NCBI GenBank assembly: GCA_013140765.1
Contig: JABFSE010000001.1
Span: 62,001-126,000, forward strand
Source of the DNA: Sulfuriferula sp.
Lineage (GTDB): Bacteria; Pseudomonadota; Gammaproteobacteria; Burkholderiales; Sulfuriferulaceae
DNA: 64,000 bases
Direction of reading: 5' to 3'
Within the stretch, counting starts at the first letter, position 1, and the number at the start of each line of letters is the position of its first letter. A program made the position numbers and the translations under genes. The notes beneath the pieces were generated by a model. It made no database searches. It had not been told where the DNA came from and saw only the letters and a list, made by a program, of their open reading frames with translations. Shown one piece after another: positions 19,672-27,637 of the stretch.

Positions 19672-20430
19672 TCACCCTAGCCTAGGCAACATTCGACTCA
19701 ACAAGCCGATTATGGCTATCATCCATACGATAACCGCCCCTGAAGGCACGTCATACCAAGCTGACAACACCAATCCCAGCGCGTATCCCGTTGCGCCGAT
19801 AAAATACGCCAGCCATAATGCCGTTTGATTATTTTTACGCTGACGCACCGCCAATGCAGGAATAATTAAGCTGGCAAATACCAAATAAATCCCCACCAAT
19901 TGCACTGACAGCGTAATCGCACTGGCAAATATCAAATAAAATCCCACGCGCCCTAAATGTCGCGCCACCGTTGCTCGCAACACCAGCAACAACAACGTGA
20001 CTGCCGCCGTGACTTGTAGCTGTATCGGTGTCACCCACAGTATTTGCCCGACTAGCATATCTTTCAAATGCTCCGCACCATGCGGATTGCCCGCCATCAA
20101 TATCAGCCCTGCACACGCTGCCAATACAAATGACACGCCGATAATCGCTTCTTGGCTGTCGGGATAGCGCTTTTCTGTCCAAGTAAATCCCATCGCGCCT
20201 ATCGCCGCCGCGCTCAACGCCGCCGACTGCACCGCCCAGCCGTGCGGCTCCCAGCCCAGCGCGTCAGCGACTATCACACCTAAGCCAGCGATTTGCGCGA
20301 TAGCCAAATCAATAAACACGATGCCGCGCGACAATACCTCACGCCCCAATGGAACATGCGTTGCTAACACCAACAGGCCTGCCAATAACGCAGACCAAAG
20401 TATCGCCATATCGAGCGTGGCCGCGTCCAT
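19672..20430 (-). CDS. znuB: metal ABC transporter permease (ZnuB/MntB-like)
   Basis: This 252-residue inner-membrane permease belongs to the ABC-3 family, which imports zinc or manganese. It has about seven to eight hydrophobic segments. Family features are the N-terminal VLSRGIVFIDLAIAQIAGLG and the later VLRATVARHLGRVGF and ATGYALGLVLSAWYDVPSGA stretches. Its ATG overlaps the stop of the binding-protein gene (TAATG), so the two are coupled. It is the last gene of the nine-gene metal cluster. No ATPase gene follows or precedes it, so it must borrow one from elsewhere. The exact metal is not provable from sequence. Confidence 0.85.
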   Translation of the reverse strand: MDAATLDMAILWSALLAGLLVLATHVPLGREVLSRGIVFIDLAIAQIAGLGVIVADALGWEPHGWAVQSAALSAAAIGAMGFTWTEKRYPDSQEAIIGVSFVLAACAGLILMAGNPHGAEHLKDMLVGQILWVTPIQLQVTAAVTLLLLVLRATVARHLGRVGFYLIFASAITLSVQLVGIYLVFASLIIPALAVRQRKNNQTALWLAYFIGATGYALGLVLSAWYDVPSGAVIVWMIAIIGLLSRMLPRLG

Positions 20431-21332
20431 TATTTTGCCGCCTTATCTGCCGCTAACAGGCGACTAATCGTATCATCGAACAAGCCAAACAAATTACTTG
20501 CACCCGCCGTGCCACCCACCGTAAAAGCCAGTACCACCACAGGCAAATTCGTCCGTTGCGCCAACCAGTCAGCTGGGCGTTCGTCGTTATAAGCCGATCG
20601 CACTATCATTTTGGCAGGTGTTTGCTTGATTTTAGCTAACACCGCAGACAAACTAGCCACGCTAGGATCGACACCTGGTTTAGGCTCTAACGTCGCCACT
20701 TGCTTCAGCCCTAGCCAGTTTTCCAGATACGGGTAAGCCTTGTGTTGCACCACGATAGTCGTGCCTTTCAACGGCGCGGCTTGTGTTTCCCAACGACTAA
20801 TTGCGGCCTGCCAACGCAGCTTAAAATCAGCATAACGCGCTTGGTAATACGCACCATTGGTCGCATCTACCGTCGCCAAGGTTTTGCTCAAAGCATCGGC
20901 AACCAGTGCAATGTTGCGTGGATCGGTCTGAATATGCGGATTACCTGCCGCGTGGACATCGCCATCTGCCCGGTCTAATCGCAATGGTTTTTCTAGCATA
21001 GTCACATAGCGAGTCGCTTCAAAATTCCCCGCTTGTCCAGGTTGTATCGCCGCATTACCCGAGTCGCGTAGCAATATCGGCAACCAGCCTATTTCCAACT
21101 CTGCCCCCGTACACACCAGCAAATCGGCATTACGCGCCCGCGCAATCAATGATGGACGCGCTTCGATACGGTGCGGGTCTTGTAGTGCTGTGGTTGCATT
21201 GGACACCTTAACCTTATCGCCACCTAACTCTTGCACCAATGCGCCCCATTCAGGCTCGCACGCCAACACATTCAGCGCGGCATGAGCTGACACACTGCTA
21301 GTAAGTGCTAACATCGCTAATAATAATTTCAT
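20430..21332 (-). CDS. znuA: periplasmic metal-binding protein of a zinc/manganese ABC importer (ZnuA-like)
   Basis: This is a cluster A-I solute-binding protein of 300 residues with a signal peptide (MKLLLAMLALTSSVSAHA). Candidate metal ligands are the histidine of DPHRIE, the histidine of GNPHIQTDPRN, and the histidine of VVQHKAYPYLENW, as in ZnuA-type proteins. It lacks the histidine-rich loop often found in ZnuA, so a shorter subfamily or another metal is possible. It follows the porin-like gene by ten bases and overlaps the permease gene. Confidence 0.82.
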   Translation of the reverse strand: MKLLLAMLALTSSVSAHAALNVLACEPEWGALVQELGGDKVKVSNATTALQDPHRIEARPSLIARARNADLLVCTGAELEIGWLPILLRDSGNAAIQPGQAGNFEATRYVTMLEKPLRLDRADGDVHAAGNPHIQTDPRNIALVADALSKTLATVDATNGAYYQARYADFKLRWQAAISRWETQAAPLKGTTIVVQHKAYPYLENWLGLKQVATLEPKPGVDPSVASLSAVLAKIKQTPAKMIVRSAYNDERPADWLAQRTNLPVVVLAFTVGGTAGASNLFGLFDDTISRLLAADKAAK

Positions 21333-21342
21333 TTTCTAACTC

Positions 21343-22737
21343 CTAAAAAGTGTGTGCGCCGTGTGCGCCTAAGCTGGTGATGTATTGCAACGAGAATTGG
21401 TTGTCGATCTCGGTAGGTCGCGACGCGTCACGCGCATATTGCACGCGGAAACGTGAGTACTCGCTCGGGCTGTAATCCATCATTACGGTATTACGACTAG
21501 GGCTATACGCCGCTAAAATCGGGAAATCTGCCGCGCTCAAACCAGTGCCCAACACCACACTGCCACTACTCATGCTATCGTGGCGTAATCCGACGCGCCA
21601 ATGCGGCATAAATTGATATACCGTTTGCAAATACCAGCCTGATTGCGTTGTTGCCAACGTGCCTGTTGTACTCGTCGCACACCCCGTACAAGTCAAATCA
21701 CCATCCTCGTTACGACGCATATACTCGCCCTGTATCTTCAGGCTATTAACAGTGCTATTACCATTTGGTGCCCATTTCCAGATAAAGTCAGCAATCAGTG
21801 TTTTGCTTTTACCCGAGAACGCATTAGTCGTCGGCGCACCCAGTGCATCGACATCCGTATAACTTCTATCCTGTGCGCCTACCCCTAGGTATGACAAGCC
21901 TGCGCGCCAGCTATTCGACTCATCATAATCGCCACCCACGTGAGCAAACAACGCACCCGCTACACTACCATTTTTATCCTTGGTGGTTGCAGGGAAGCTA
22001 CGCCCACTCCCTATCTCCGCGCCTAGCTCAACTAGCAAGCTGTCCGTTGGTGCTATCCATTTTACTTGCACGCCATCATCGGCAAATTGATTACCGAGGA
22101 ATGATTTATACACCAGCGGCGCATCAGTAAAATCCCAGGCATGGGCGTGTATTTTATTCAAATAACCAATATCAGAATAAAATCGCCCCGCTTTTGCACT
22201 TAGACCATACCCCAATCCCAATGTCTGAATAAACGCGTTTTCTATCCCTACCGTATTATCAGGAGCCATCGCCAACACAAAGTTTCCGCGATAATCAGGA
22301 TCGATATTTGCGCTAATCGCCAACTCGGACTCACCCAATGAGAAACCACGCGCATTCGGCGCAACCTCACCGCCACTAGGGATAAACCCGCCTATGCTAT
22401 AGGTAGAAGGTGAAAGCGAACTATGATTCGCCGTGCCTGCCAAAATCAACGAAATCGCAGGGTTAAACGCGCTTTCGCGGCTAGGTGCAGGTTGTGCGGC
22501 GACAGCAGCGACTTGGCTGGCTAGGTCAGCCTTAGTATCTGCTTGTTCAGCTTTTTTATCGGCTTGCTTAGTAGCCGCTTCGGTTTGCGCTAGACGGGAT
22601 TCAAGTTGCTGAATACGGGCTTCATAGCTCGCTTTCATTTGTTGAATTTCTTGACGTATAGCCGTCAAATCATCAGCCGCATACGCGGGCGTGCCCAACA
22701 TCATCAAGATGCTAGACGTAATTAGAGTACGTTTCAT
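21343..22737 (-). CDS. porin-like outer membrane protein of the metal-uptake cluster
   Basis: This protein has 464 residues with a signal peptide (MKRTLITSSILMMLG...AYA). A coiled coil rich in Q, K and A follows (about 25-85). The remainder is a beta-barrel ending in phenylalanine (GAHTF), the usual outer-membrane sorting residue. The coiled coil before the barrel resembles trimeric porins that bind the wall. The barrel type is that of zinc-regulated outer membrane proteins found beside znu genes. The signal peptide is almost the same as that of the TonB-dependent receptor at 24854-27211, in protein and in codons, and the upstream gene is a DUF2946-like paralogue in both cases. Substrate is inferred from context only. 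Confidence 0.75.
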   Translation of the reverse strand: MKRTLITSSILMMLGTPAYAADDLTAIRQEIQQMKASYEARIQQLESRLAQTEAATKQADKKAEQADTKADLASQVAAVAAQPAPSRESAFNPAISLILAGTANHSSLSPSTYSIGGFIPSGGEVAPNARGFSLGESELAISANIDPDYRGNFVLAMAPDNTVGIENAFIQTLGLGYGLSAKAGRFYSDIGYLNKIHAHAWDFTDAPLVYKSFLGNQFADDGVQVKWIAPTDSLLVELGAEIGSGRSFPATTKDKNGSVAGALFAHVGGDYDESNSWRAGLSYLGVGAQDRSYTDVDALGAPTTNAFSGKSKTLIADFIWKWAPNGNSTVNSLKIQGEYMRRNEDGDLTCTGCATSTTGTLATTQSGWYLQTVYQFMPHWRVGLRHDSMSSGSVVLGTGLSAADFPILAAYSPSRNTVMMDYSPSEYSRFRVQYARDASRPTEIDNQFSLQYITSLGAHGAHTF

Positions 22738-22738
22738 G

Positions 22739-22828
22739 GTAATCCTTGCTTAAGATAGATAAACAGCACGTCACAACATAATGACGTGCAAGTATGTTTA
22801 ACGATTAAGCAAGTACAGGTGGGGCACG
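22739..22828 (-). repeat. upstream module copy A, resembling the region at 27217-27290
   Basis: Both regions run from the end of a DUF2946-like gene to the start of an outer-membrane gene. On the minus strand they share GCCCCACCT, then CTTGCTT, and a leader TTAAGCAAGGATT here versus TTAAGTAAGGATT in the other copy. Copy A also holds a perfect hairpin, GCACGTCA/TGACGTGC (22766-22789). Confidence 0.7.
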
Positions 22829-23119
22829 ACTGAGATAACGACGTGGCTGGGCAAGGCTGACACCCGCGACAATAGACGCAACATAAATTTCCCGAACAGG
22901 GACCAAGACAGGCGTTGCAAACGATAAACCAGGCACGCCATCCAACGCACTGACTACGCACAAATCACATAGCTGCGAATGTGGCGCGGGTGCTTGCTTG
23001 CTACTCCCGCCGTCGTGCCAAGGATGCACCACACCATGCGCCGCGACGAGTTGCTGCGTCCACACCAAAAGCATGGCGAGGATAATAGCAATTCTGGCAA
23101 AATGGCGGCGTGTCAACAT
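22805..23119 (-). CDS. DUF2946-like small membrane/exported protein, copy A
   Basis: This is a 104-residue protein. The ATG at 23119 is preferred over a GTG at 23152, because it puts the hydrophobic segment (IAIILAMLLVWTQQLVA) right after a short basic tail. Possible metal ligands follow: AHGVVHPWHDGG, then CDLCVVSALD. It ends in SRAPPVLA. The paralogue at 27267-27587 has the same plan and ending. DUF2946 proteins are often found in metal-related operons; a role as a small periplasmic metal-binding factor is an inference. It lies between tonB and the porin gene. Confidence 0.7.
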   Translation of the reverse strand: MLTRRHFARIAIILAMLLVWTQQLVAAHGVVHPWHDGGSSKQAPAPHSQLCDLCVVSALDGVPGLSFATPVLVPVREIYVASIVAGVSLAQPRRYLSRAPPVLA

Positions 23120-23167
23120 TTCGTCAGTATAACGGCTAAATGCTATCACCACCAGCCATGCTATGCG

Positions 23168-23818
23168 CTAATCAACATCCATCACCACTTTGACCACTTG
23201 CACCGTAGCGACAGGTTTACCTGCCTGTATCGCAGGGAAAAACCGCCATGTTTTTAAGGTATTCAACACCGATTGATTAACACGCGGATCGGCCGCCGCC
23301 TGTATCAGTGTGACTGTCACGCTACCATCTGCCGCGATATTAAATTGCGCCGTAATAACCGCGTGCATCGCGCTATCACGCAACGCATCAGGCAATTTTG
23401 GCTTAGGCTGATACAGCGCGTGTGCGCCCATACTTTGCGTACCTGCCGATGCCGTATCAGGCGTGGCAGGCAATGGCGGCGTAGCGAGCACTTGCGGCGG
23501 CGCAGGCGACACAGGCGCGACTAATTTAACAGGCATGATGGGGGATGGCGTAGGCGGAGCAGCGGGCGACACTTGCGCTACCGTTGTCTTCACCGCACGC
23601 GTTTTAGGTAGCGGCGCGACGTGCTGTGGTGGTTGCTTGATGATAGGCGGCGGCAATTCCACAATACGCGCATCTAGCGGCGGTGTGGGCACTGGTGTAA
23701 GCGGGTGTGCGCTCACAAAAAAGTGACCAAACACCCATAACAACACTAGCCACAACCCAGTCGCCAATGGCAACGACCAATACTCGCTACGTCGTCCCGC
23801 TATGGCTACGCTACTCAT
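23168..23818 (-). CDS. tonB: energy transducer TonB
   Basis: TonB carries energy from the ExbB/ExbD motor to outer-membrane receptors. The protein has 216 residues from the ATG at 23818; a TTG twelve bases upstream is less likely. There is one N-terminal membrane anchor (about 17-36), a long proline-rich periplasmic linker, and a C-terminal TonB domain (YQPKPKLPDALRD ... TLKTWRFFPAIQAGKP). The start overlaps exbD by eight bases. It is the private TonB of this cluster, presumably paired with the receptor at 24854-27211. Confidence 0.92.
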   Translation of the reverse strand: MSSVAIAGRRSEYWSLPLATGLWLVLLWVFGHFFVSAHPLTPVPTPPLDARIVELPPPIIKQPPQHVAPLPKTRAVKTTVAQVSPAAPPTPSPIMPVKLVAPVSPAPPQVLATPPLPATPDTASAGTQSMGAHALYQPKPKLPDALRDSAMHAVITAQFNIAADGSVTVTLIQAAADPRVNQSVLNTLKTWRFFPAIQAGKPVATVQVVKVVMDVD

Positions 23819-24209
23819 GCGCAACCGCAATCAAAAAGTGTTGCGCACCTGCTACTCGCGCTTGCAACATCGCCTGCACCACCACACCTTGCGGGGCTTT
23901 AGTATCGGCCGAAACCACCAATTCCTGGCTGCTCGATAATTGCGGTTTCAGCACTGCCGCCAAGCTGCTCAAGCTCACTGCCGTGTGGTTCACAAACAGC
24001 TCGCCCGTTGCACTGACGACTAAGGTAACGGGGGTATCCGTCGTCATTTTAGCCGCTTGTCCTTGCGGCAAATTCACTTTAAGCGCATTCAGATTTTGCA
24101 TACTCAACGATGCCAGCATGAACGTTGCTAACAGAAAAAACATCACGTCTATCATTGGGATAATTTCTATTCGCCCTTTACGTTGCACCCGTGCTTTACG
24201 TAGTTTCAT
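23811..24209 (-). CDS. exbD: biopolymer transport protein ExbD
   Basis: ExbD (132 residues) is part of the proton-driven motor for TonB. It has a basic N-terminus, one membrane segment containing the proton-path aspartate in IEIIPMIDVMFFLLATFML, and a periplasmic domain. The start overlaps the exbB stop by four bases (ATGA) and the 3' end overlaps tonB, so exbB-exbD-tonB are translated as a coupled set. Confidence 0.94.
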   Translation of the reverse strand: MKLRKARVQRKGRIEIIPMIDVMFFLLATFMLASLSMQNLNALKVNLPQGQAAKMTTDTPVTLVVSATGELFVNHTAVSLSSLAAVLKPQLSSSQELVVSADTKAPQGVVVQAMLQARVAGAQHFLIAVAHE

Positions 24210-24841
24210 GGCACTACCTGCTGATCAAGCCGAATATGATCGAGCAAGCGCGTGCCTAGCCGCTCCATTTCGTCCATCGTTTGCGCTTGCAAACGGGAGA
24301 AATAATTAAAACCGAACAAGCACACCAGCGCAATCAGCAAACCCACCGCTGTAGCGATTAAAGCCTGCGCGACACCGCCAGTTACGCCGATAGGATTCAC
24401 CAATCCTGCCCCGCCTATGAGCTGAAAAGCGTGCATCATGCCGCCTATCGTGCCCATCAAACCCAACAACGGCGCGGCAGTCACGATAGTTTCCAGCACC
24501 CATAAACGCCGTGACAAACCCGTTTCTATTAACTGCGCCTCATCCGCCGCACGTGATTCTGTCCACCAAGCGGGGTGACTACGGTTACTGCTAATTACGC
24601 TAAAAAATCGGTAAAAGTAATTTTGCTGATTTAAGCTCGATAACTGCTGCTCTAACTCAGCCCAATCAAAATTATAGGTCTCAACCAACTGTTGCAACGC
24701 GCTACTTAACCGCGCATAACGCCAATACAACACAGCTTTTTCCAGCATAATCGCCAATGCCAACACTGCCAAGACCGACAGCGGTATCACCATCACCCCG
24801 CCCAGCTTTAACGCTAACCAACTTTCATGTAAATCTTGCAT
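24206..24841 (-). CDS. exbB: MotA/TolQ/ExbB proton channel protein ExbB
   Basis: ExbB forms the pentameric channel around ExbD. The ATG at 24841 gives 211 residues and has GGAG at the right distance; the longer frame starts at TTG. Three membrane segments are seen: one near the N-terminus and two in the C-terminal half (ETIVTAAPLLGLMGTIGGMMHAF and GVAQALIATAVGLLIALVCLFGF), with the conserved G and T residues of the channel family. It begins 12 bases after the TonB-dependent receptor stop. Confidence 0.94.
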   Translation of the reverse strand: MQDLHESWLALKLGGVMVIPLSVLAVLALAIMLEKAVLYWRYARLSSALQQLVETYNFDWAELEQQLSSLNQQNYFYRFFSVISSNRSHPAWWTESRAADEAQLIETGLSRRLWVLETIVTAAPLLGLMGTIGGMMHAFQLIGGAGLVNPIGVTGGVAQALIATAVGLLIALVCLFGFNYFSRLQAQTMDEMERLGTRLLDHIRLDQQVVP

Positions 24842-24853
24842 CTCGCACTCCAA

Positions 24854-27211
24854 TCAAAAGTATTTATTCACACTAAAATAAACCGTGCGTCGTGGTCCGT
24901 ATTGCGGTGCGCCGACCCCGATACCAGAGCCGTCGCGGATTTCGTAACCCTTATCAAACAGATTCAATAGGCTGACACGTGCCGTTAATTTACCAGCCAG
25001 CTGAGTATGAAAAGTATGTGCAGTAGCTACATTGACTTGCACATAAGCTGGCAAGCTATCGGTATTGGCAAAGCCGCTACGCAAACCACTGCCATACAAT
25101 GCGCTAGCACTGTAGCGCGTATCTTGCCAACGATAAGCCGCGCCTACACTCGCCGTAATCGCCTGATCATGATCCAAATGTACCCAGTTATTGCTGATAT
25201 AAGCTAATTCTGTCGCATCAAAATTATATTGCGACGACACTATATTTTTACCCAACGCCACCGCACGGGCGAGATTGAAATAAGCTGAAAAATCACCCTG
25301 ACGATAATTTCCTGTCAATTCCGCGCCATAAACCTTACCGTCACGATAATTAAACGGCGTGTATAACAAAGCCGAGCCAAACTGTCCCTCATCCAGCAAA
25401 TTCGTGACTTGCTTATAGTAAGTATCCAGCCCTAGGGTAAAATTCGGCGTAAATTGATGGCTTAGTCCCAAATCGTAATAATCTGAAGACTCAGGTTGCA
25501 CCGCGTCGTTCTGAGTGCCTGGAGGCGCGGCTGTTGTACCTTGCGACAAAGCGATTGCCTGACCGCTAATCAGCTCATTAGGCGGTGGTGTAAAATACCG
25601 CGCATAACCCAGATGCACCGTGGTGCTTGGCGTTGCCTGATATACCGCGCCCACACGAGGACTAAGCTGGCTACCCTGCACATATGCGTTTACCTGATCA
25701 AAACGCGCACCGTAATTCAGCGTTAGCTTATCCGTGAGTTTCCATTCATCCTGCACATAAACACCCGCCAGATGGGCTACTTTGCTGTTAATGTCGGTAA
25801 AGGATATAGGCGTGCTACTGGTTTGGGCGTTCGGAGCACCTGGAAACGCTTGCACGTCATTATGATTATCCAACTGCTCTTGACTCACAAACACACCCGC
25901 ACGCAAAGTATGCTGTGGATTCAAATGATAGCTACCATCCGCCTGTACCCCATACGCCATCCCCGTGCGCAGTACTCGGCTTGCCACGCCTGTATAAATC
26001 AAATCGCCCGCCGCGTCAGGGTCAAACAGCACTTTGGTATAACGGTTAAATAAAGCTAATTGATAATCCGCTTTATCGCCTAACGTCCCCTGCAACGCCA
26101 CAATGCCGTAGCGCGTCACTTCATGCTGACGTTCGTTCAAGTTTTGCGAAGGATAAACAGGCACGCCGTTGAGCGTGTAATTTTGGGTGAGATTAGGCGT
26201 GTTCGGAATTTGAAATTGATTGTCGGCATTCCCCAATATCAAGCTCAACCGTGCCGTATCGCTCAATACGTATGAAAAATAGCCAAACTCTTTATGCTGA
26301 TGCGTAGTGTCATGTATGGCAGTGTGGGACGCGGTGGGGTTTTCTATCCCCAAATCACTCGCCTGCGCTGAAGCGTTCAGGTAATAACTAAAATCGCCTT
26401 TATGCCCACTGGTTTCACCCGACAACTCACGCGTATTATCGCTACCAACCCGCATCCCGATACGTCCGCCATTATCAAGCAAGCCGTCTTTGGTATGAAT
26501 ATCCACCACACCAGCAGTGCGATAACCATATTCTGCAGGCAATGCCCCTGTCAGCAAATTCACACTTTGCGCAAAGCGTGTATCCAACGACTGCCCAAAG
26601 CCTGAAATTGATTCAGGGATAATAATATTATTAATCCGATATTGCACATTACCATGATCGCCGCGTATATGCAGTTGCCCATATGAATCCTGCGCGACAC
26701 CTGGGGCTTGTAGCAATACCTGATTCAGCGGTGTGCTTGCACCTTGTGGTAACGCGGCAATATCCTGCGCACTGATGCGATAATTGCTACCTCCCGTATC
26801 CCGCGCAACCGTATTGCGCACAGCGTTACGTTTATGCGCGACCACATCCACTTCTAATGCCGCTTGGCTGGTCAGCGTCAACGTGCTTGTCGCCTGCGTA
26901 TTTGCCGCCAAGCTGACGATGTCTGTGCTGGTCACAAAACCCGCTTTACTCGCCACCACGGCGTATATCCCCGCCGATAAATGCGCCAATACAAAATGCC
27001 CTTGCGCGTCAGTCATCGCAGTTGTTACCGTTTTACCATCCGCCGTTTGCAATACCAGCAACGCATGCGCCAATACTCGCCCTAGCGCATCATGCACTTG
27101 CCCGCTAATGCCACCAGCAGGTGCGATATGTGGCGCGATGAGCGCATCCGACGCATGAGCAAACCCGCCCAGCATGATTAAAATGCTGGACGCAATGAGT
27201 GTCCGTTTCAT
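24854..27211 (-). CDS. TonB-dependent outer membrane receptor with N-terminal carboxypeptidase-regulatory-like domain
   Basis: This is a 785-residue receptor. The signal peptide (MKRTLIASSILIMLGG...HA) precedes a CarboxypepD_reg-like beta-sandwich (about 33-115: GISGQVHDALGRVLAHALL). The plug follows (about 150-260, with QVLLQAPGVAQDSYGQLHIRG) and then a 22-strand-type barrel that ends in phenylalanine (FSVNKYF). The plug opens by TonB action, so the exbB-exbD-tonB genes directly downstream are its likely motor. The substrate is not shown by sequence; the znuAB-like genes in the same run suggest a zinc complex. The N-terminal domain is more typical of Bacteroidetes SusC-type and some proteobacterial receptors. 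Confidence 0.88.
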   Translation of the reverse strand: MKRTLIASSILIMLGGFAHASDALIAPHIAPAGGISGQVHDALGRVLAHALLVLQTADGKTVTTAMTDAQGHFVLAHLSAGIYAVVASKAGFVTSTDIVSLAANTQATSTLTLTSQAALEVDVVAHKRNAVRNTVARDTGGSNYRISAQDIAALPQGASTPLNQVLLQAPGVAQDSYGQLHIRGDHGNVQYRINNIIIPESISGFGQSLDTRFAQSVNLLTGALPAEYGYRTAGVVDIHTKDGLLDNGGRIGMRVGSDNTRELSGETSGHKGDFSYYLNASAQASDLGIENPTASHTAIHDTTHQHKEFGYFSYVLSDTARLSLILGNADNQFQIPNTPNLTQNYTLNGVPVYPSQNLNERQHEVTRYGIVALQGTLGDKADYQLALFNRYTKVLFDPDAAGDLIYTGVASRVLRTGMAYGVQADGSYHLNPQHTLRAGVFVSQEQLDNHNDVQAFPGAPNAQTSSTPISFTDINSKVAHLAGVYVQDEWKLTDKLTLNYGARFDQVNAYVQGSQLSPRVGAVYQATPSTTVHLGYARYFTPPPNELISGQAIALSQGTTAAPPGTQNDAVQPESSDYYDLGLSHQFTPNFTLGLDTYYKQVTNLLDEGQFGSALLYTPFNYRDGKVYGAELTGNYRQGDFSAYFNLARAVALGKNIVSSQYNFDATELAYISNNWVHLDHDQAITASVGAAYRWQDTRYSASALYGSGLRSGFANTDSLPAYVQVNVATAHTFHTQLAGKLTARVSLLNLFDKGYEIRDGSGIGVGAPQYGPRRTVYFSVNKYF

Positions 27212-27216
27212 AATTA

Positions 27217-27290
27217 AATCCTTACTTAAATTAGCAACACGCCAATAAATAGCGTCACGTTGTTATTCAAGCAAGGGTAGGTGGGGCGCG
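27217..27290 (-). repeat. upstream module copy B, resembling the region at 22739-22828
   Basis: This lies between the DUF2946-like gene at 27267-27587 and the TonB-dependent receptor. On the minus strand it shares GCCCCACCT, CTTGCTT and TTAAGTAAGGATT with copy A, and has an imperfect hairpin (CAACGTGACGC with GCGTGTTG) at the place of the perfect hairpin in copy A. Confidence 0.68.
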
Positions 27291-27587
27291 TGAGGTATAA
27301 GGTGTAAAGGTAAATTGCGTTTGACTGCTCACTGGTTCAGCGAATAAGGCAAACGTCGTATCAGTATCAAAATCAAGTACAGCTAACGCCGTCGGCACGT
27401 GATCCAACGCACTGATGACGCATAAATCACATAAAGGTTTATCTGTAGCAGGCGCGTGATGTTGCGCTCCGCCATCCTGAAAAGGATGAATCACGCCATG
27501 CGCGGCAACCAGCAACTGCGTCCATGCCAAGAGCAGAACCAGCATGAGCGCAAATTTAGGATAGCGTCTATAGGTAAACATACCCAT
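27267..27587 (-). CDS. DUF2946-like small membrane/exported protein, copy B
   Basis: This 106-residue paralogue of the protein at 22805-23119 has a short basic start (MFTYRRYPK), a hydrophobic segment (FALMLVLLLAWTQLLVA), then AHGVIHPFQDGG, CDLCVISALD, and the ending SRAPPTLA. The two paralogues share the LCDLCV-ISALD core. It is the first gene of the nine-gene metal cluster and starts 50 bases after rlmJ. No clear Zur or Fur operator was found in front of it. Function is not established; metal binding through the His and Cys residues is an inference. Confidence 0.7.
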   Translation of the reverse strand: MGMFTYRRYPKFALMLVLLLAWTQLLVAAHGVIHPFQDGGAQHHAPATDKPLCDLCVISALDHVPTALAVLDFDTDTTFALFAEPVSSQTQFTFTPYTSRAPPTLA

Positions 27588-27637
27588 AGTCTAAGCGGAT
27601 AAACTGACATCCATCTGACGCAATCAGCGACAGCGCA

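Noticed and set aside
27588-27637. Zur or Fur operator before the metal-uptake cluster
   Set aside because: No palindrome resembling the known GTTATA-TATAAC or GATAATGATAATC patterns was found here or in the inner gaps; regulation remains open.
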